Of a DNA stretch of 64,000 bases, positions 53,701-58,651 are shown piece after piece; position 1 is the first letter of the stretch, and every line of letters begins with the position of its first letter. Under the pieces are notes generated by a model. The model had not been told where the DNA came from, searched no databases, and worked only from the letters and a program-made list of their open reading frames with translations. The translations under genes and the position numbers were made by a program. The DNA comes from Cololabis saira. Lineage: Eukaryota > Chordata > Actinopteri > Beloniformes > Belonidae. Location: assembly GCF_033807715.1 (NCBI RefSeq), contig NC_084609.1, positions 33,368,850 through 33,432,849 of the forward strand. The letters are read 5' to 3'.

Positions 53701-54689
53701 GAGAAAAATAAAAATAATATTTTAGAGGAGGAAGATTTTTTTTTCATTATGCACTTCGAGAAAAAAATCGAAATGTAGAGAAAAAAGTCGAAATGTATTT
53801 CAACTTTATTCTCGAAATTTCGAATTTATTCAAAAAATGTCGACTTTATTCTTGAAATTGTTTCAACATTAATCTTGAAATTTTTACTTTTTTCTCGACA
53901 TTTCTTTTTTTTTTAAATGTATTTATTCATATGCACAATGTTAAAAACAGTAATTATATTAATATATTAATATTAATTAATATTAATTAATATTAATTAA
54001 TATATTAATACAAGGACAAATAATTGTGCAGGAGAGGAAAAGAAGCCCTAAGGGCTTATAAAAAATCCTCCCCCTCAATACAAAATCACAAAAACAAATC
54101 AATCAATAGAAAAAGAAAAGAAAGGAAAAAAGAAAAGTTAAAAGAAACAAAGAAAAACACAATAAACACAAACAAAAATATCCATAAAATGGCAATTTCA
54201 TTTCAATTAGAATAGCCTATTAATTTAGCCTAGATAAGAGATTCCCCACCAAGCTGGTCCTGAACATTTTTAAGGATGATGAACTTAAGAGACCGATCTA
54301 AAGAGTTCCATTTCGACTTTTTTCTCAAAGTGCAAAATAAAAAAATAAAAGTTTTCTCCTGCATGGCCCTAATCCTCTTCCGTCCACACCAAGTGCTGTC
54401 AGCTCAGCTAGTTTTCTCCTCTCATCATCAGATTAGAGCGGTGTTATTCCTCACCAGTTGATGGCCGAGGCTCCCCGGTGCAGCGGCAGGATGGACGGGT
54501 GGTAGATGATGGATCCGTGCGCGGGGCTGTCGATCACGTTCATGGGGATGAACTGGGAACAGAAAGGCATGACGTTGAGCTCTGCGCCCACCGCCTTGTA
54601 GGCCTCCACCACCTCGGGGAGAGGCTTCCCCTTCACCCGCCACCTCGGGAACTTGAACACCGGCGTCCCGTCCTTCTCTGCTGCCACCG
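24592..54689 (-). CDS. aldh1l2: aldh1l2, mitochondrial 10-formyltetrahydrofolate dehydrogenase (21 3' exons; 5' end outside window)
   Basis: Exons in order: 54455-54689, 52384-52549, 51322-51423, 46839-46928, 46436-46570, 45417-45542, 45223-45314, 42050-42197, 41845-41964, 41624-41751, 40082-40232, 39919-39989, 38975-39080, 36173-36260, 34825-34918, 34630-34729, 33831-33929, 32814-32979, 28165-28270, 27872-28071, 24592-24647. They join into 858 residues without a stop, and all splice sites are GT-AG. The enzyme oxidises 10-formyl-THF to THF and CO2 with NADP. Domains: formyl hydrolase (1-about 250), carrier (about 270-350), aldehyde dehydrogenase (about 375-858). Catalytic residues sit at family spacing: His63, Asp99, carrier Ser310, Glu629, Cys663. 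ALDH1L2 rather than the cytosolic ALDH1L1 fits better because of [28 protein letters not shown] and EYLKTK near the end. The presequence exon is not in the window, so mitochondrial targeting is inferred. Confidence 0.95.
24790..25551. mobile_element. Solo LTR (TGTCA...TGACA) with 5-bp TSD, nested
   Basis: It starts TGTCACAGTCTGAGG and ends CGTGTGTCTGACA, and is flanked by AGTAT repeats (24785-24789, 25552-25556). It includes an AATAAA at about 25490 in a U-rich context. A hAT-like MITE sits inside. Without that insert it is about 411 bp. Gypsy-type is inferred from the termini and TSD length. Confidence 0.85.
24866..25208 (-). mobile_element. hAT-like MITE, 'CAGGGGTCGGCAACC' family, copy 2
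   Basis: The ends are caggggtcggcaaccc and gggttgccgacccctg. Flanks are ctctagtg and ctctggtg (7 of 8 matching). Its interior is A/G-rich, with gtcgaaatgttgagaaaaaa. It is inside the solo LTR and so is younger than it. Confidence 0.88.
26015..27032. mobile_element. Solo LTR (TGTTG...CAACA), 1,018 bp, nested
   Basis: It starts TGTTGGAACACACCC and ends GAGTTGCACAACA, flanked by ACGC (26011-26014, 27033-27036). Removing it restores the MITE sequence seen at 39675-39700. The GA-rich open frames at 26101-26454 lie wholly inside it and are not called as genes. AATAAA near 26705 fits an R-region signal. Confidence 0.82.
27440..27830 (+). mobile_element. L2/CR1-like LINE 3' end
   Basis: It runs from ggccggagcttcgggagctg to the tail ataaataaaattgaattgaa. 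Blocks gccactgtttggcttaaggt and tcccactaggggagttttta are shared with 8577, 42285, 51482 and 59538. It ends about 40 bases from aldh1l2 exon t on the 3' side of that exon. Confidence 0.85.
27872..28071 (-). CDS. aldh1l2: aldh1l2 exon t
   Basis: 66 codons: [20 protein letters not shown], then [20 protein letters not shown] and [14 protein letters not shown]. This is the oligomerisation and substrate-channel region. The donor G/gtcagt gives the correct GKDLGEDAL junction. Confidence 0.96.
28165..28270 (-). CDS. aldh1l2: aldh1l2 exon s
   Basis: 34 codons: [20 protein letters not shown] then [21 protein letters not shown] is the conserved dehydrogenase motif. The upstream intron (28271-32813) contains the 8-bp satellite. 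Confidence 0.96.
28333..30710. repeat. 8-bp satellite TAGAGRNC, about 290 units
   Basis: The period is 8 bases: tagaggcc, tagagacc, tagaggac and tagaggtc alternate. Long blocks recur identically, e.g. the arrangement at 28621 recurs about 400 bases later (29021), and that at 28981 recurs 576 bases later (29557), so a higher-order structure exists. It lies in the aldh1l2 intron between exons s and r. Confidence 0.95.
28452..28515. repeat. Small hAT-like MITE fragment in the satellite
   Basis: The sequence cagtgtctcccaacctgggg to gagatctctggggggggct interrupts the 8-bp array. CAGTG-TTCCCAACC-like ends are typical of hAT derivatives. Confidence 0.6.
30711..31148. mobile_element. hAT-like MITE inside the 8-bp satellite
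   Basis: Termini cagtgattcccaacctgtgg and aggttgggaaccact are inverted repeats, followed by the motif gggccgcgg/tgggccgc at both ends. Because the host sequence is repetitive the TSD cannot be delimited with certainty. Confidence 0.75.
31149..31378. repeat. 8-bp satellite, distal part
   Basis: This continues the TAGAGRNC array after the MITE, with more variant units (ctaaaggc, taggggac) than the centre. Confidence 0.9.
31430..32616 (-). mobile_element. hAT element with BED zinc-finger remnant, 8-bp TSD
   Basis: The termini are tagggctgaacgatattgac and gtatatcgttcagcccta. Perfect 8-bp repeats ctaggaac flank it (31422-31429, 32617-32624). The minus strand carries the start of a hAT transposase; the catalytic part has been deleted. 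Confidence 0.92.
32093..32386 (-). pseudogene. BED-type zinc finger of a ZBED-like hAT transposase
   Basis: The frame includes [20 protein letters not shown] and [12 protein letters not shown], the first half of a BED finger (W-x-Y-F ... C-x-x-C). The second His-containing half and the DDE/RNase H-like and dimerisation domains are absent. A basic Arg/Lys stretch precedes the finger. Confidence 0.75.
32654..32774. repeat. (GGAT)n microsatellite, about 30 units
   Basis: This is a near-perfect tetranucleotide tract. It lies in the intron just 3' of aldh1l2 exon r, about 40 bases from its donor. WMDG-type frames through it are artefacts. Confidence 0.98.
32814..32979 (-). CDS. aldh1l2: aldh1l2 exon r
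   Basis: 55 codons: [20 protein letters not shown] then [16 protein letters not shown]. The donor G/gtagga lies about 40 bases from a long GGAT tract. Confidence 0.96.
33072..33762. mobile_element. Foldback MITE with about 75-bp inverted ends
   Basis: The left end ttaaaggtattatccatgat, with the block agctagcaagatttgaaagt following, is repeated in reverse at 33685-33762. The interior has small tandem blocks: taagccccgcccc, agagcggagagcag, and tacgccgtagggtacgcc arranged head-to-head. Confidence 0.85.
33831..33929 (-). CDS. aldh1l2: aldh1l2 exon q (catalytic Cys)
   Basis: 33 codons: [20 protein letters not shown] then [13 protein letters not shown]. Cys663 in GENCIAAG is the nucleophile. Spacing from Glu629 (34) and Ser310 (353) equals that of the mammalian enzymes. 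Confidence 0.96.
34630..34729 (-). CDS. aldh1l2: aldh1l2 exon p (catalytic Glu)
   Basis: 33 codons: [20 protein letters not shown] then [12 protein letters not shown]. Glu629 in LELGGKSP is the general base. The donor is ATG/gtgagg. Confidence 0.95.
34825..34918 (-). CDS. aldh1l2: aldh1l2 exon o (GFTGST motif)
   Basis: 30 codons: [20 protein letters not shown] then [20 protein letters not shown] is the Rossmann-type cofactor-binding motif. The Leu in GKLIMK replaces the usual Gln or His. Confidence 0.95.
34975..35999 (+). mobile_element. LINE fragment (Jockey-like RT C-terminal part), broken
   Basis: The plus strand encodes [20 protein letters not shown] then, after a frame change near 35220, [19 protein letters not shown] and [20 protein letters not shown]. 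This is the LINE region following the reverse-transcriptase core (FLGV.D..L.W..H). It ends in aatgaataaaaaaaaaaaa-like tail at about 35985. A reverse-oriented 3' copy is at 53930-54312. It lies in the intron between exons o and n. Confidence 0.8.
36173..36260 (-). CDS. aldh1l2: aldh1l2 exon n
   Basis: 29 codons: [20 protein letters not shown] then GVVNILPGS. Phase 0 in, phase 1 out (G/gtaaga). Confidence 0.95.
36330..36660 (+). mobile_element. LINE ORF2 C-terminal fragment
   Basis: It encodes [20 protein letters not shown] then, out of frame, [10 protein letters not shown] and WGNFVE-like blocks. The pattern (FKARN..LP.NIQ..F ... LWN.L) is the tail region of another LINE family. Several frame breaks. 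Confidence 0.55.
36661..37270. other. AT-rich intron, no feature recognised
   Basis: This is part of the intron between aldh1l2 exons n and m. T-rich runs and short frames only; possibly an extension of the LINE 3' region. Confidence 0.35.
37271..37716. mobile_element. Foldback element abutting the 15-bp minisatellite
   Basis: The end gtacggtggccgagacccgg is mirrored by gggtctcggccaccgtac. Inner blocks (caccggtg, tagtccccggtaattcattt, tttgcagc) are also inverted copies, so the whole 445 bases fold. It starts about 25 bases before the minisatellite. Confidence 0.85.
37741..38957. repeat. 15-bp minisatellite, about 80 units
   Basis: The units are gtgtgtacagcaggt or gtgtgtgcagcaggt. Later units carry gcagctggt. 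Because 15 is a multiple of 3, several reading frames stay open on both strands for over 360 codons; none is a gene. It ends about 18 bases from the donor of aldh1l2 exon m. Confidence 0.97.
38975..39080 (-). CDS. aldh1l2: aldh1l2 exon m (NADP-binding part)
   Basis: This encodes [20 protein letters not shown] then [10 protein letters not shown], with the PWNYP and KPA motifs of the cofactor pocket. The donor CAG/gtgagt is about 20 bases from the 1.2-kb 15-bp minisatellite. Confidence 0.95.
39231..39789 (+). mobile_element. MITE (GCATTTCGGACGCACC family), uninterrupted copy
   Basis: The ends are gctgcatccgaaattcc and ggcatttcggacgcacc. It contains a short AT-rich tract (about 39445-39530) and mirror-like ttaccatggtaacagctgct. 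It serves as the empty-site reference for the split copy at 24719-27148. Confidence 0.82.
39919..39989 (-). CDS. aldh1l2: aldh1l2 exon l
   Basis: This short 71-nt exon encodes [23 protein letters not shown] plus two bases of the next Gly. Acceptor gctttctccag, donor GG/gtgagc. Confidence 0.93.
40082..40232 (-). CDS. aldh1l2: aldh1l2 exon k
   Basis: This encodes [20 protein letters not shown] then [19 protein letters not shown] and [11 protein letters not shown]. It is very highly conserved in the family. The donor is CAG/gtagga. Confidence 0.95.
40300..41614. mobile_element. GCGGGAGCGGG-ended repeat in the exon j-k intron
   Basis: Blocks ttttgcgggagcgggcgg (40336) and agttttgcgggagcgggcgg (41523), with gtcccgcgggaccc at the left and cagtcccg at the right, bracket this repeat. 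A second MITE is nested within (40485-41090). Exact ends are uncertain. Confidence 0.55.
40485..41090. mobile_element. MITE with GACTRCGTTTMCATGCA ends, nested
   Basis: The ends gactgcgtttccatgcatc and gactgcatgtaaacgtagtc are inverted repeats. The interior repeats aacccgaatattgg and ggtcatgtaaacaccaa, which occur in mirrored order. Confidence 0.75.
41624..41751 (-). CDS. aldh1l2: aldh1l2 exon j
   Basis: This encodes [20 protein letters not shown] then [18 protein letters not shown]. It ends in phase 2, and the donor AG/gtgagt lies about 8 bases from the end of a GCGGGAGCGGG-rich repeat. Confidence 0.95.
41845..41964 (-). CDS. aldh1l2: aldh1l2 exon i (start of dehydrogenase domain)
   Basis: 40 codons: [20 protein letters not shown] then [14 protein letters not shown], the N-terminal beta hairpin of the aldehyde dehydrogenase fold. 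The donor is TCT/gtaagt. Confidence 0.95.
42050..42197 (-). CDS. aldh1l2: aldh1l2 exon h
   Basis: This encodes the rest of the carrier domain: [20 protein letters not shown] then [18 protein letters not shown] and [15 protein letters not shown] favours ALDH1L2. The donor TAC/gtcagt is slightly atypical but gives the correct phase-0 junction. Confidence 0.93.
42285..44175 (+). mobile_element. L2/CR1-like LINE 3' end with expanded minisatellite
   Basis: It begins with the ORF2 tail ([20 protein letters not shown]) at about 42350-42418. The frame then enters the 21/22-bp minisatellite. After it come the 3' blocks (agactataatagttagtctc, ggccggagcttcaggggctg, gccactgtttggcttaaggt) and the tail ataaataaaattgaattgaa. 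It is the plus-strand counterpart of the LINE at 8577-10410. Confidence 0.85.
42412..43558. repeat. 21/22-bp minisatellite (GTTAGTAAACCTCTAGTTAGT), about 53 units
   Basis: The unit is gttagtaaacctctagttag plus t, or with one extra T (gtttagtaaacc). 21-bp units keep an open frame (SKPLVSV heptapeptides) while 22-bp units break it. Two to three diverged units occur at the same place in the LINE copy at 9270-9345. Confidence 0.95.
44176..44867. other. Intron, no feature recognised except a TAAC tract
   Basis: This lies in the aldh1l2 intron between exons g and h. A (TAAC/CTAA)n microsatellite occupies about 44727-44770. A 75-codon minus-strand frame (44406-44633) has no domain I recognise. Confidence 0.45.
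44868..45093. repeat. CGACATTTCGACTTTTTTCT tandem block
   Basis: Diverged repeats of tttctcgacatttcgacttt end at ctcgaagtgcataatgaaaa. Similar blocks are at 52985-53112 and 53738-53908 and inside the hAT-like MITEs at 5820, 24866 and 50729. Confidence 0.8.
45223..45314 (-). CDS. aldh1l2: aldh1l2 exon g (phosphopantetheine serine)
   Basis: This encodes [20 protein letters not shown] then [10 protein letters not shown]. The second serine (Ser310) is the expected attachment site of the swinging 4'-phosphopantetheine arm. It ends in phase 2 (AG/gtgagg). Confidence 0.95.
45417..45542 (-). CDS. aldh1l2: aldh1l2 exon f
   Basis: 42 codons: [20 protein letters not shown] then the [16 protein letters not shown] linker to the carrier domain and MAEEIR. 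The donor is AGG/gtgagc. Confidence 0.95.
45560..46300. mobile_element. MITE with ACTGCGTTTACATGGG / GATCATGTAACCGTGGC ends
   Basis: It lies between aldh1l2 exons f and e. The interior has aattccgaatgaaaatggcc and a GC-richer core (tctccatgacgcttatat). A partial copy at 61914-62235 shares the core, including tggtcaagagcagagaccat. Confidence 0.8.
46436..46570 (-). CDS. aldh1l2: aldh1l2 exon e
   Basis: 45 codons: [20 protein letters not shown] then [17 protein letters not shown]. This is the beta-rich hydrolase C-terminal part. Acceptor ctgtctttctccag, donor GCG/gtacgt. Confidence 0.95.
46839..46928 (-). CDS. aldh1l2: aldh1l2 exon d
   Basis: 30 codons in phase 0/0: [20 protein letters not shown] then [10 protein letters not shown], the C-terminal hydrolase subdomain. 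The upstream intron (46929-51321) carries two VNTR-bearing MITEs. Confidence 0.95.
47130..47935 (-). repeat. 30-bp minisatellite, 26 units
   Basis: The units have variants (cagtcc, atgtcc, ggtcta; actaaaa for aataaaa). Variant combinations repeat in pairs, e.g. the pattern around 47190 and 47320, showing block duplication. A ggggat hexamer run precedes it (47053-47127). Confidence 0.95.
48377..48722. mobile_element. Palindromic TA-targeting MITE nested in copy 3
   Basis: It is inserted in gatgTAtttgatgtaag, whose uninterrupted form is in copy 2 at about 22470; TA is present on both sides (48375-48376, 48723-48724). Its arms match 23552-23891 (gtcatacattctggattcat and its mirror). Confidence 0.88.
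49289..50121 (+). mobile_element. VNTR-bearing hAT-like MITE, copy 4, perfect 8-bp TSD
   Basis: The ends are cagtactccagttgg and caactccagtactg. Perfect TSD aatatagt (49281-49288, 50122-50129). Only 3 minisatellite units (49978-50070). This copy best defines the element ends. Confidence 0.94.
50130..50728 (+). mobile_element. L1/Tx1-type LINE ORF2 C-terminal fragment
   Basis: The frame at 50360-50581 reads [20 protein letters not shown] then [20 protein letters not shown] and FW, the L1-clade zinc-knuckle-like motif (C-x-x-C ... H ... C). It continues out of frame to about 50700. The MITE copy 4 inserted into or beside its 5' part. Confidence 0.7.
50729..51278 (-). mobile_element. hAT-like MITE, 'CAGGGGTCGGCAACC' family, copy 3 (left end eroded)
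   Basis: The right end gggttgccgacccctg is intact; the left begins at cgtcggcaaccc. The interior has many gtcgaaatgttgagaaaaaa units and an A/G-rich block. It lies just 3' of aldh1l2 exon c. Confidence 0.82.
51322..51423 (-). CDS. aldh1l2: aldh1l2 exon c
   Basis: 34 codons in phase 0/0: [20 protein letters not shown] then [14 protein letters not shown]. This is the end of the hydrolase core (the EEGATYEG block). Acceptor ttctggttcag, donor AAG/gtgagt. Confidence 0.95.
51482..52366 (-). mobile_element. L2/CR1-like LINE 3' end filling the exon b-c intron, expanded VNTR
   Basis: From the tail at 51482 (aattcaattcaattttattt), the LINE 3' blocks run to about 51700. A minisatellite of 41-52-bp units (gcaggcaggtggaagcagca, gcgggatgaccagagg), about 14 copies, then fills 51700-52366. 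It stops about 15 bases from the exon b donor. The LINE at 8577 has a single such unit at 8951-8985. Confidence 0.87.
52384..52549 (-). CDS. aldh1l2: aldh1l2 exon b (catalytic Asp)
   Basis: This encodes [23 protein letters not shown], with catalytic Asp99, then [16 protein letters not shown] and EGIKAM. The donor is ATG/gtaacc. A LINE-derived minisatellite begins only about 15 bases into the next intron. Confidence 0.95.
52850..52975 (-). repeat. SINE 3' fragment
   Basis: The minus strand ends of the SINE seen at 4346-4694: cggggtctgctggagcc-like body, gacaggtcaccagtccatcg. Only the 3' third is present. Confidence 0.7.
52985..53112. repeat. CGACATTTCGACTTTTTTCT tandem block
   Basis: Several diverged units end in tctcaaagtgcataatgaaa, as at 44868-45093. 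Confidence 0.75.
53113..53737. other. Intron, no gene recognised
   Basis: Within the intron between exons b and a. A 95-codon minus-strand frame (53384-53671) shows no domain. Boundaries tctcctgcctgaccctaata and ccaggacggagaaaaata look like the edges of a repeat that includes the neighbouring tandem blocks in opposite orientations. Confidence 0.4.
53738..53908. repeat. CGAAATGT / ACATTTCG tandem block, opposite orientation
   Basis: It starts tcattatgcacttcgagaaa, the mirror of the block ending at 53112. Together 52985-53908 form an inverted pair. Confidence 0.75.
53930..54312 (-). mobile_element. LINE 3' fragment, same family as 34975-35999
   Basis: It is the reverse complement of about 35640-35975 (gcacaatgttaaaaacag; caaggacaaataattgtgca; gattccccaccaagctggtc). 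5' truncated, as usual for LINEs. It ends about 140 bases from aldh1l2 exon a. Confidence 0.88.
54455..54689 (-). CDS. aldh1l2: aldh1l2 exon a (formyl hydrolase, catalytic His)
   Basis: This encodes residues 1-77, [20 protein letters not shown] to HRGASAIN, starting in phase 1 after acceptor ctctcctcccag. It carries the catalytic histidine in IIYHPS (His63). Residue 69 is Leu in LPLHRG, where family members I know have Arg or Lys. The donor is CTG/gtgagg. Confidence 0.95.
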
Positions 54690-54764
54690 CTGGGAGGAGA
54701 GACGAGAATAAAGGTTATAAACCTTCACAGAAAAGGACAAACTTACACGTATGATACATGTAAA

Positions 54765-55200
54765 TGTAAATGTACTTTATTTCTATAGCCCTTTACAGCC
54801 ACCTCTAGGTGAGCCAAAGTGCTTTACAGAATAAAACACAGAAATACAACATACAATCATAAGACAGAGCAAAAAAGAATAAATAGAATAAAAAAAGATT
54901 AAAAAGAGTAAAAAGTGTCACCACACTACTGGGTATTGAAAGTCATTCTAAGCCTTGATTTAAAGGCCCAGGTCAGAGACAGTCTTAAGTTGCAGGAGAG
55001 TTTGCTCCGGAGCTTGGGGGGGGGTTGAAAAGGCCGGGTCACCCCAGCGCTTGAACTTTGACCTGGGAACTTCCAACAACAGTTGGTTGGAGGATCTCAG
55101 CCCTGCCAGGCTCACGCACCGTTAAAAGCTCAGATAAATAGGGCGGGGGGAGGCCGTTGAGGGCTTTAGAAACAAACATCCTCACGCTCCCTCCATTCCT
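54765..55200 (-). mobile_element. LINE 3' fragment with ORF2 tail
   Basis: The tail ctttatttctatagcccttt and agccaaagtgctttacagaa is followed (minus-strand direction reversed) by a frame at 55040-55190 reading SKALNGLPPPYLSELLT, a LINE ORF2 tail motif. Confidence 0.65.
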
Positions 55201-55240
55201 CCTCCACCTCCCTCCATTCCTCCTCCACCTCCCTCCTAAA

Positions 55241-55955
55241 CAGTACTCGAGTTGTAAAAAAAGAAAATCAGGGGGGATGGTGGATTTGATCATATGGGGA
55301 CAGATAATTTGTGCTGATTACAAATAATATAATATATTACAAATAATAGCAGTGACCAAAACAGCTGCAGAAATACTGCAGGAATGACATAGCAGCAGTT
55401 AAATGCAGCCTTCTGTAAGCTTTAAATATCCACTGGGCTTACATCAAATACATCAAAACACAACAATAAAAAACACTTTTCTGAACTTATCAATATGACT
55501 CTGTCCTTCACAGGATAAGTAAAATGGATCACTGCAAAAACTCACAATCTTAACAAGAATATTTGTCTTATTTCTAGTTAAAATGTCTCATTTTAGTAAA
55601 AAAAATCTCATTACACTTAAAACAAGACTCATCACTGGAAAAAACAACAATTTTCACCTGTTTCAAGTAGATTTTCACTTGAAATAAGTAGAAAAATCTG
55701 CCAGTGGAACAAGATTTTTTGCTTGTAATGAGAAGAAATCTTTTCCCACTGGCAGATTTTTCTACTTATTTCAAGTGAAAATGTACTTGAAACAGGTGAA
55801 AATGGTCAAATAAGTTATTTTTCTGGTGTTATTTTTCTGGTGATGAATCTAAATGTTGAAATATCAGTAAAAACACATTCATTGATGAAATGACATAAGG
55901 GATGGTAAGGAGGGATGGCAGTTTTTTGACAGTTTTACCCTCAACTCCAGTCCTG
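55241..55955 (+). mobile_element. hAT-like MITE, copy 5, no minisatellite, perfect 8-bp TSD
   Basis: The ends are cagtactcgagttgtaaaa and caactccagtcctg. Perfect TSD ctcctaaa (55233-55240, 55956-55963). Where other copies have the 30-bp array, it goes straight from gatggcagttttttgacagt to the right end. Confidence 0.93.
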
Positions 55956-55969
55956 CTCCTAAAAACCCT

Positions 55970-56250
55970 ACAGACTAAACTCCGCACAACGGCTGATGGA
56001 GCCTTCAGTTGTGCTGCTCCTCCCTATGGAAGGCCCTCCTGGTACTACATGTAGTACTGGTACTGCCCTCCCAGACCACCTGAGGGCCTTCCAGACTGTG
56101 GATGCTTTTAAACGTGGCCTAAAAACCCACCTTTTAAAAAAAAAAAAAAAAAAGCCTTTTCCTGCTGATTTTATTCATGGTTGATTTTAACTTGTAGCAC
56201 TTTGAGATTTGTTTTTTTTTTAATGAAAAGTGCACTAGAAATAAAAAAAA
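55970..56250 (+). mobile_element. LINE ORF2 tail and 3' end fragment
   Basis: The plus strand encodes LPDHLRAFQTVDAFKRGLKT HLLK, the conserved LINE tail, then an A run and a 3' end gcactttgagatttgttttt with aataaaaaaaaatg. Confidence 0.65.
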
Positions 56251-57343
56251 ATGTATTAAACAGTAAAAGTTTACATTTTGAAGTACCACCTGGAACATAT
56301 TAGATCTTGTGAATCTTTCAAATCACACACACCGGAAGGTGAGCGAAGAAAAGCAGCCTGCTCGGTGTCACAGTTAGTTAGTAAAAAACTAAAACTGTGT
56401 GGTTATCATCGTTGAAATTTACACTTCAGATCAATATACTGTACATTCACACTTTATAAGCTACTTTTAAAGTCAATTAGGATTCAAAGATCATTCTACA
56501 TAATGGAGACAATACTTCTGAAAAGGGAATTAATGACAAAACTGTACTGATTTATATTGACAGAATGATCAAGTAACAGATACAATAATATTGATAATAT
56601 TTCCTCCACATATTTATGCAGAGTTACACCAGTTTGTTTGTTTTATTGCATATACAGAATATTCCCTCTGAGCTGTATAACATACTAGTAGGAGCTCTGA
56701 TGATGATGCTGATCAGTATGTGTCATTACTAATGGCAAAAATAATGCAATCAGTTTTATCATTTATTTAAATACAAAAGCCACATTTCCAAAATATGTTT
56801 GGATTTAACAGGATATGACCAAATGCTACATTCTTATACCGTATTTTAACCAAGTGTCCAGTGTAGTTGATAAATGATACAGCATATACAGAAAGAGTTA
56901 CACTAAACTTGGTCTGAGATTCAGACTCTCACCCTGCCATGCTGCTTATCTCACCTCGACTCTAATGAATGGATATCAAGACAGTTTTATGGTGTTATTC
57001 ATTCCACTGTGAGAATCAACCTGAAGATTTCCACTCTGCTAGAAAACATGTCATCTACTGCAATTCACCACAAGTGAAGATTTGGTAAAAGCGTTCATAT
57101 GCAAGATTCTTCAGTGGACAAGAAAGATCCAATATATAAGCCTTGTGTCCAGAAGAATATACATTTATCTGCAGGAAATGACAAATACGTATTAGTTTCC
57201 TGACTAACTATCTAGTTTAACTTCATCAACCTTTGTAGTTGTGATTGTGGTAATGAATGGGTGTTGTTGTTCACAAGGTTATTTAATTGTCACAAATCAG
57301 CTAAGACAGGTAATAATAAGACAGGTGTTGTCATCGCAGAGCC
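56251..57343. other. AT-rich stretch, no feature recognised
   Basis: Probably aldh1l2 5' intron. I looked on the minus strand for the preceding coding exon (the Gly-Gln-Ser-Leu-Phe-Gly block of the hydrolase domain) and did not find it. Confidence 0.45.
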
Positions 57344-57351
57344 GTTTTAAA

Positions 57352-58436
57352 CAGGGGTGAAAGTAAGCCGGTATGATCCGGTACTCCGTACCACCAAAAG
57401 ATTCTGTGCCCGTACGCAGTATCGGGAAAAAAAAAACCACACAAATTGCTGACAATAATCTTCACATACAGCAGGTCTCGAACTCTCGATCTCTCACACC
57501 AAAGACTGCGACGCTACCTTTCAGCCATGACTCTGCTCCGCCTTCTTTTGACTGAGTCAGGACAGACAAACATAGCGATATAATCTAACTGAGTCCCGAC
57601 CTGTTTTTTCATCATTTTTAAAACATTTGTACGATATAAATATTAGTAAAACCCCACTATTTGTACTTTTGTGAATAGCGTATTCCAGTCTTTACTTCCT
57701 AAACACACACACACTGCATGGAAGGGAGCGTTTGATTTATTGTTCACGTAACGTTATTTTTTATTTTTTCACGACCAAACCACGCACTTTATTTATGTCA
57801 TTTGCACCGACGGGCAAGGACAAAAAATAAATGATTCCACCAAAATTCCAGAGATTTTTGTGGTTGGCTGACACATTACCAGCATATTTCAAATATGCTG
57901 GTAAATAATCACACGCCAAATAATCACAAATATGATATTTGTGATTGGTTTTCATTCCTCGTTTCAGAAAAAAAAAAGAGAAAAAAGCGGCAAAAATTTT
58001 GAACGTTTTTTTTTTATGTTTTAAGTGTTTTGCTTTGATGAAAAAAATGCATAAGAAGTTATCTTCCATTTCAATGCACACATTGTAAGAGACATTTTAC
58101 TCATCATCATCTCTTCTCTTCAGCTGCTGATGAATTTAACTGTAGATTTATTCTAGTTTGAAACAAAACAAATTGCCATGATTTTGAAAGTTTTGTCAAC
58201 ATTTACAAATTATTCTGTGACAATCCTTGGTCCGGACTGGCCTTTATTTACACCATTTAAATAAATCATTTGCTATAGGCCTACACAGTGTCAAGTGTTT
58301 CTAATTTTCTACAACATACAGGCATTAAAAAATTGAATGCGTGTTCAGGGATGAAGAAGCTGGTGGTGTGAGGAGAACCAGCCATGAAGGTTGGGGTCGT
58401 AGTACCAGCAAGAACTTTAATCTACTTTCACCCCTG
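57352..58436. mobile_element. hAT-like element, CAGGGGTGAAAGT ends, perfect 8-bp TSD
   Basis: The ends are caggggtgaaagtaagccgg and tctactttcacccctg. Perfect TSD gttttaaa (57344-57351, 58437-58444). At 1,085 bp it has no transposase I can recognise. Confidence 0.93.
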
Positions 58437-58651
58437 GTTTTAAACCAATAACTGTCAGCTTTAGCTTTAGCTAGTTCAACTTATAGGAGATAAGCTTTAA
58501 CTCCAGTCAAAACCAGGCGTACCAGTTCTATCTGGAGACGCACAGTAAAGTGTGATAAAGCTGGCAGTGTGCAGCATGGGAGCCAGCTTTTTCCAGTTAA
58601 GTCCAACGGCTGGCTTGTTGCTTCAGTATATCAACACAGACACAGGAGACC

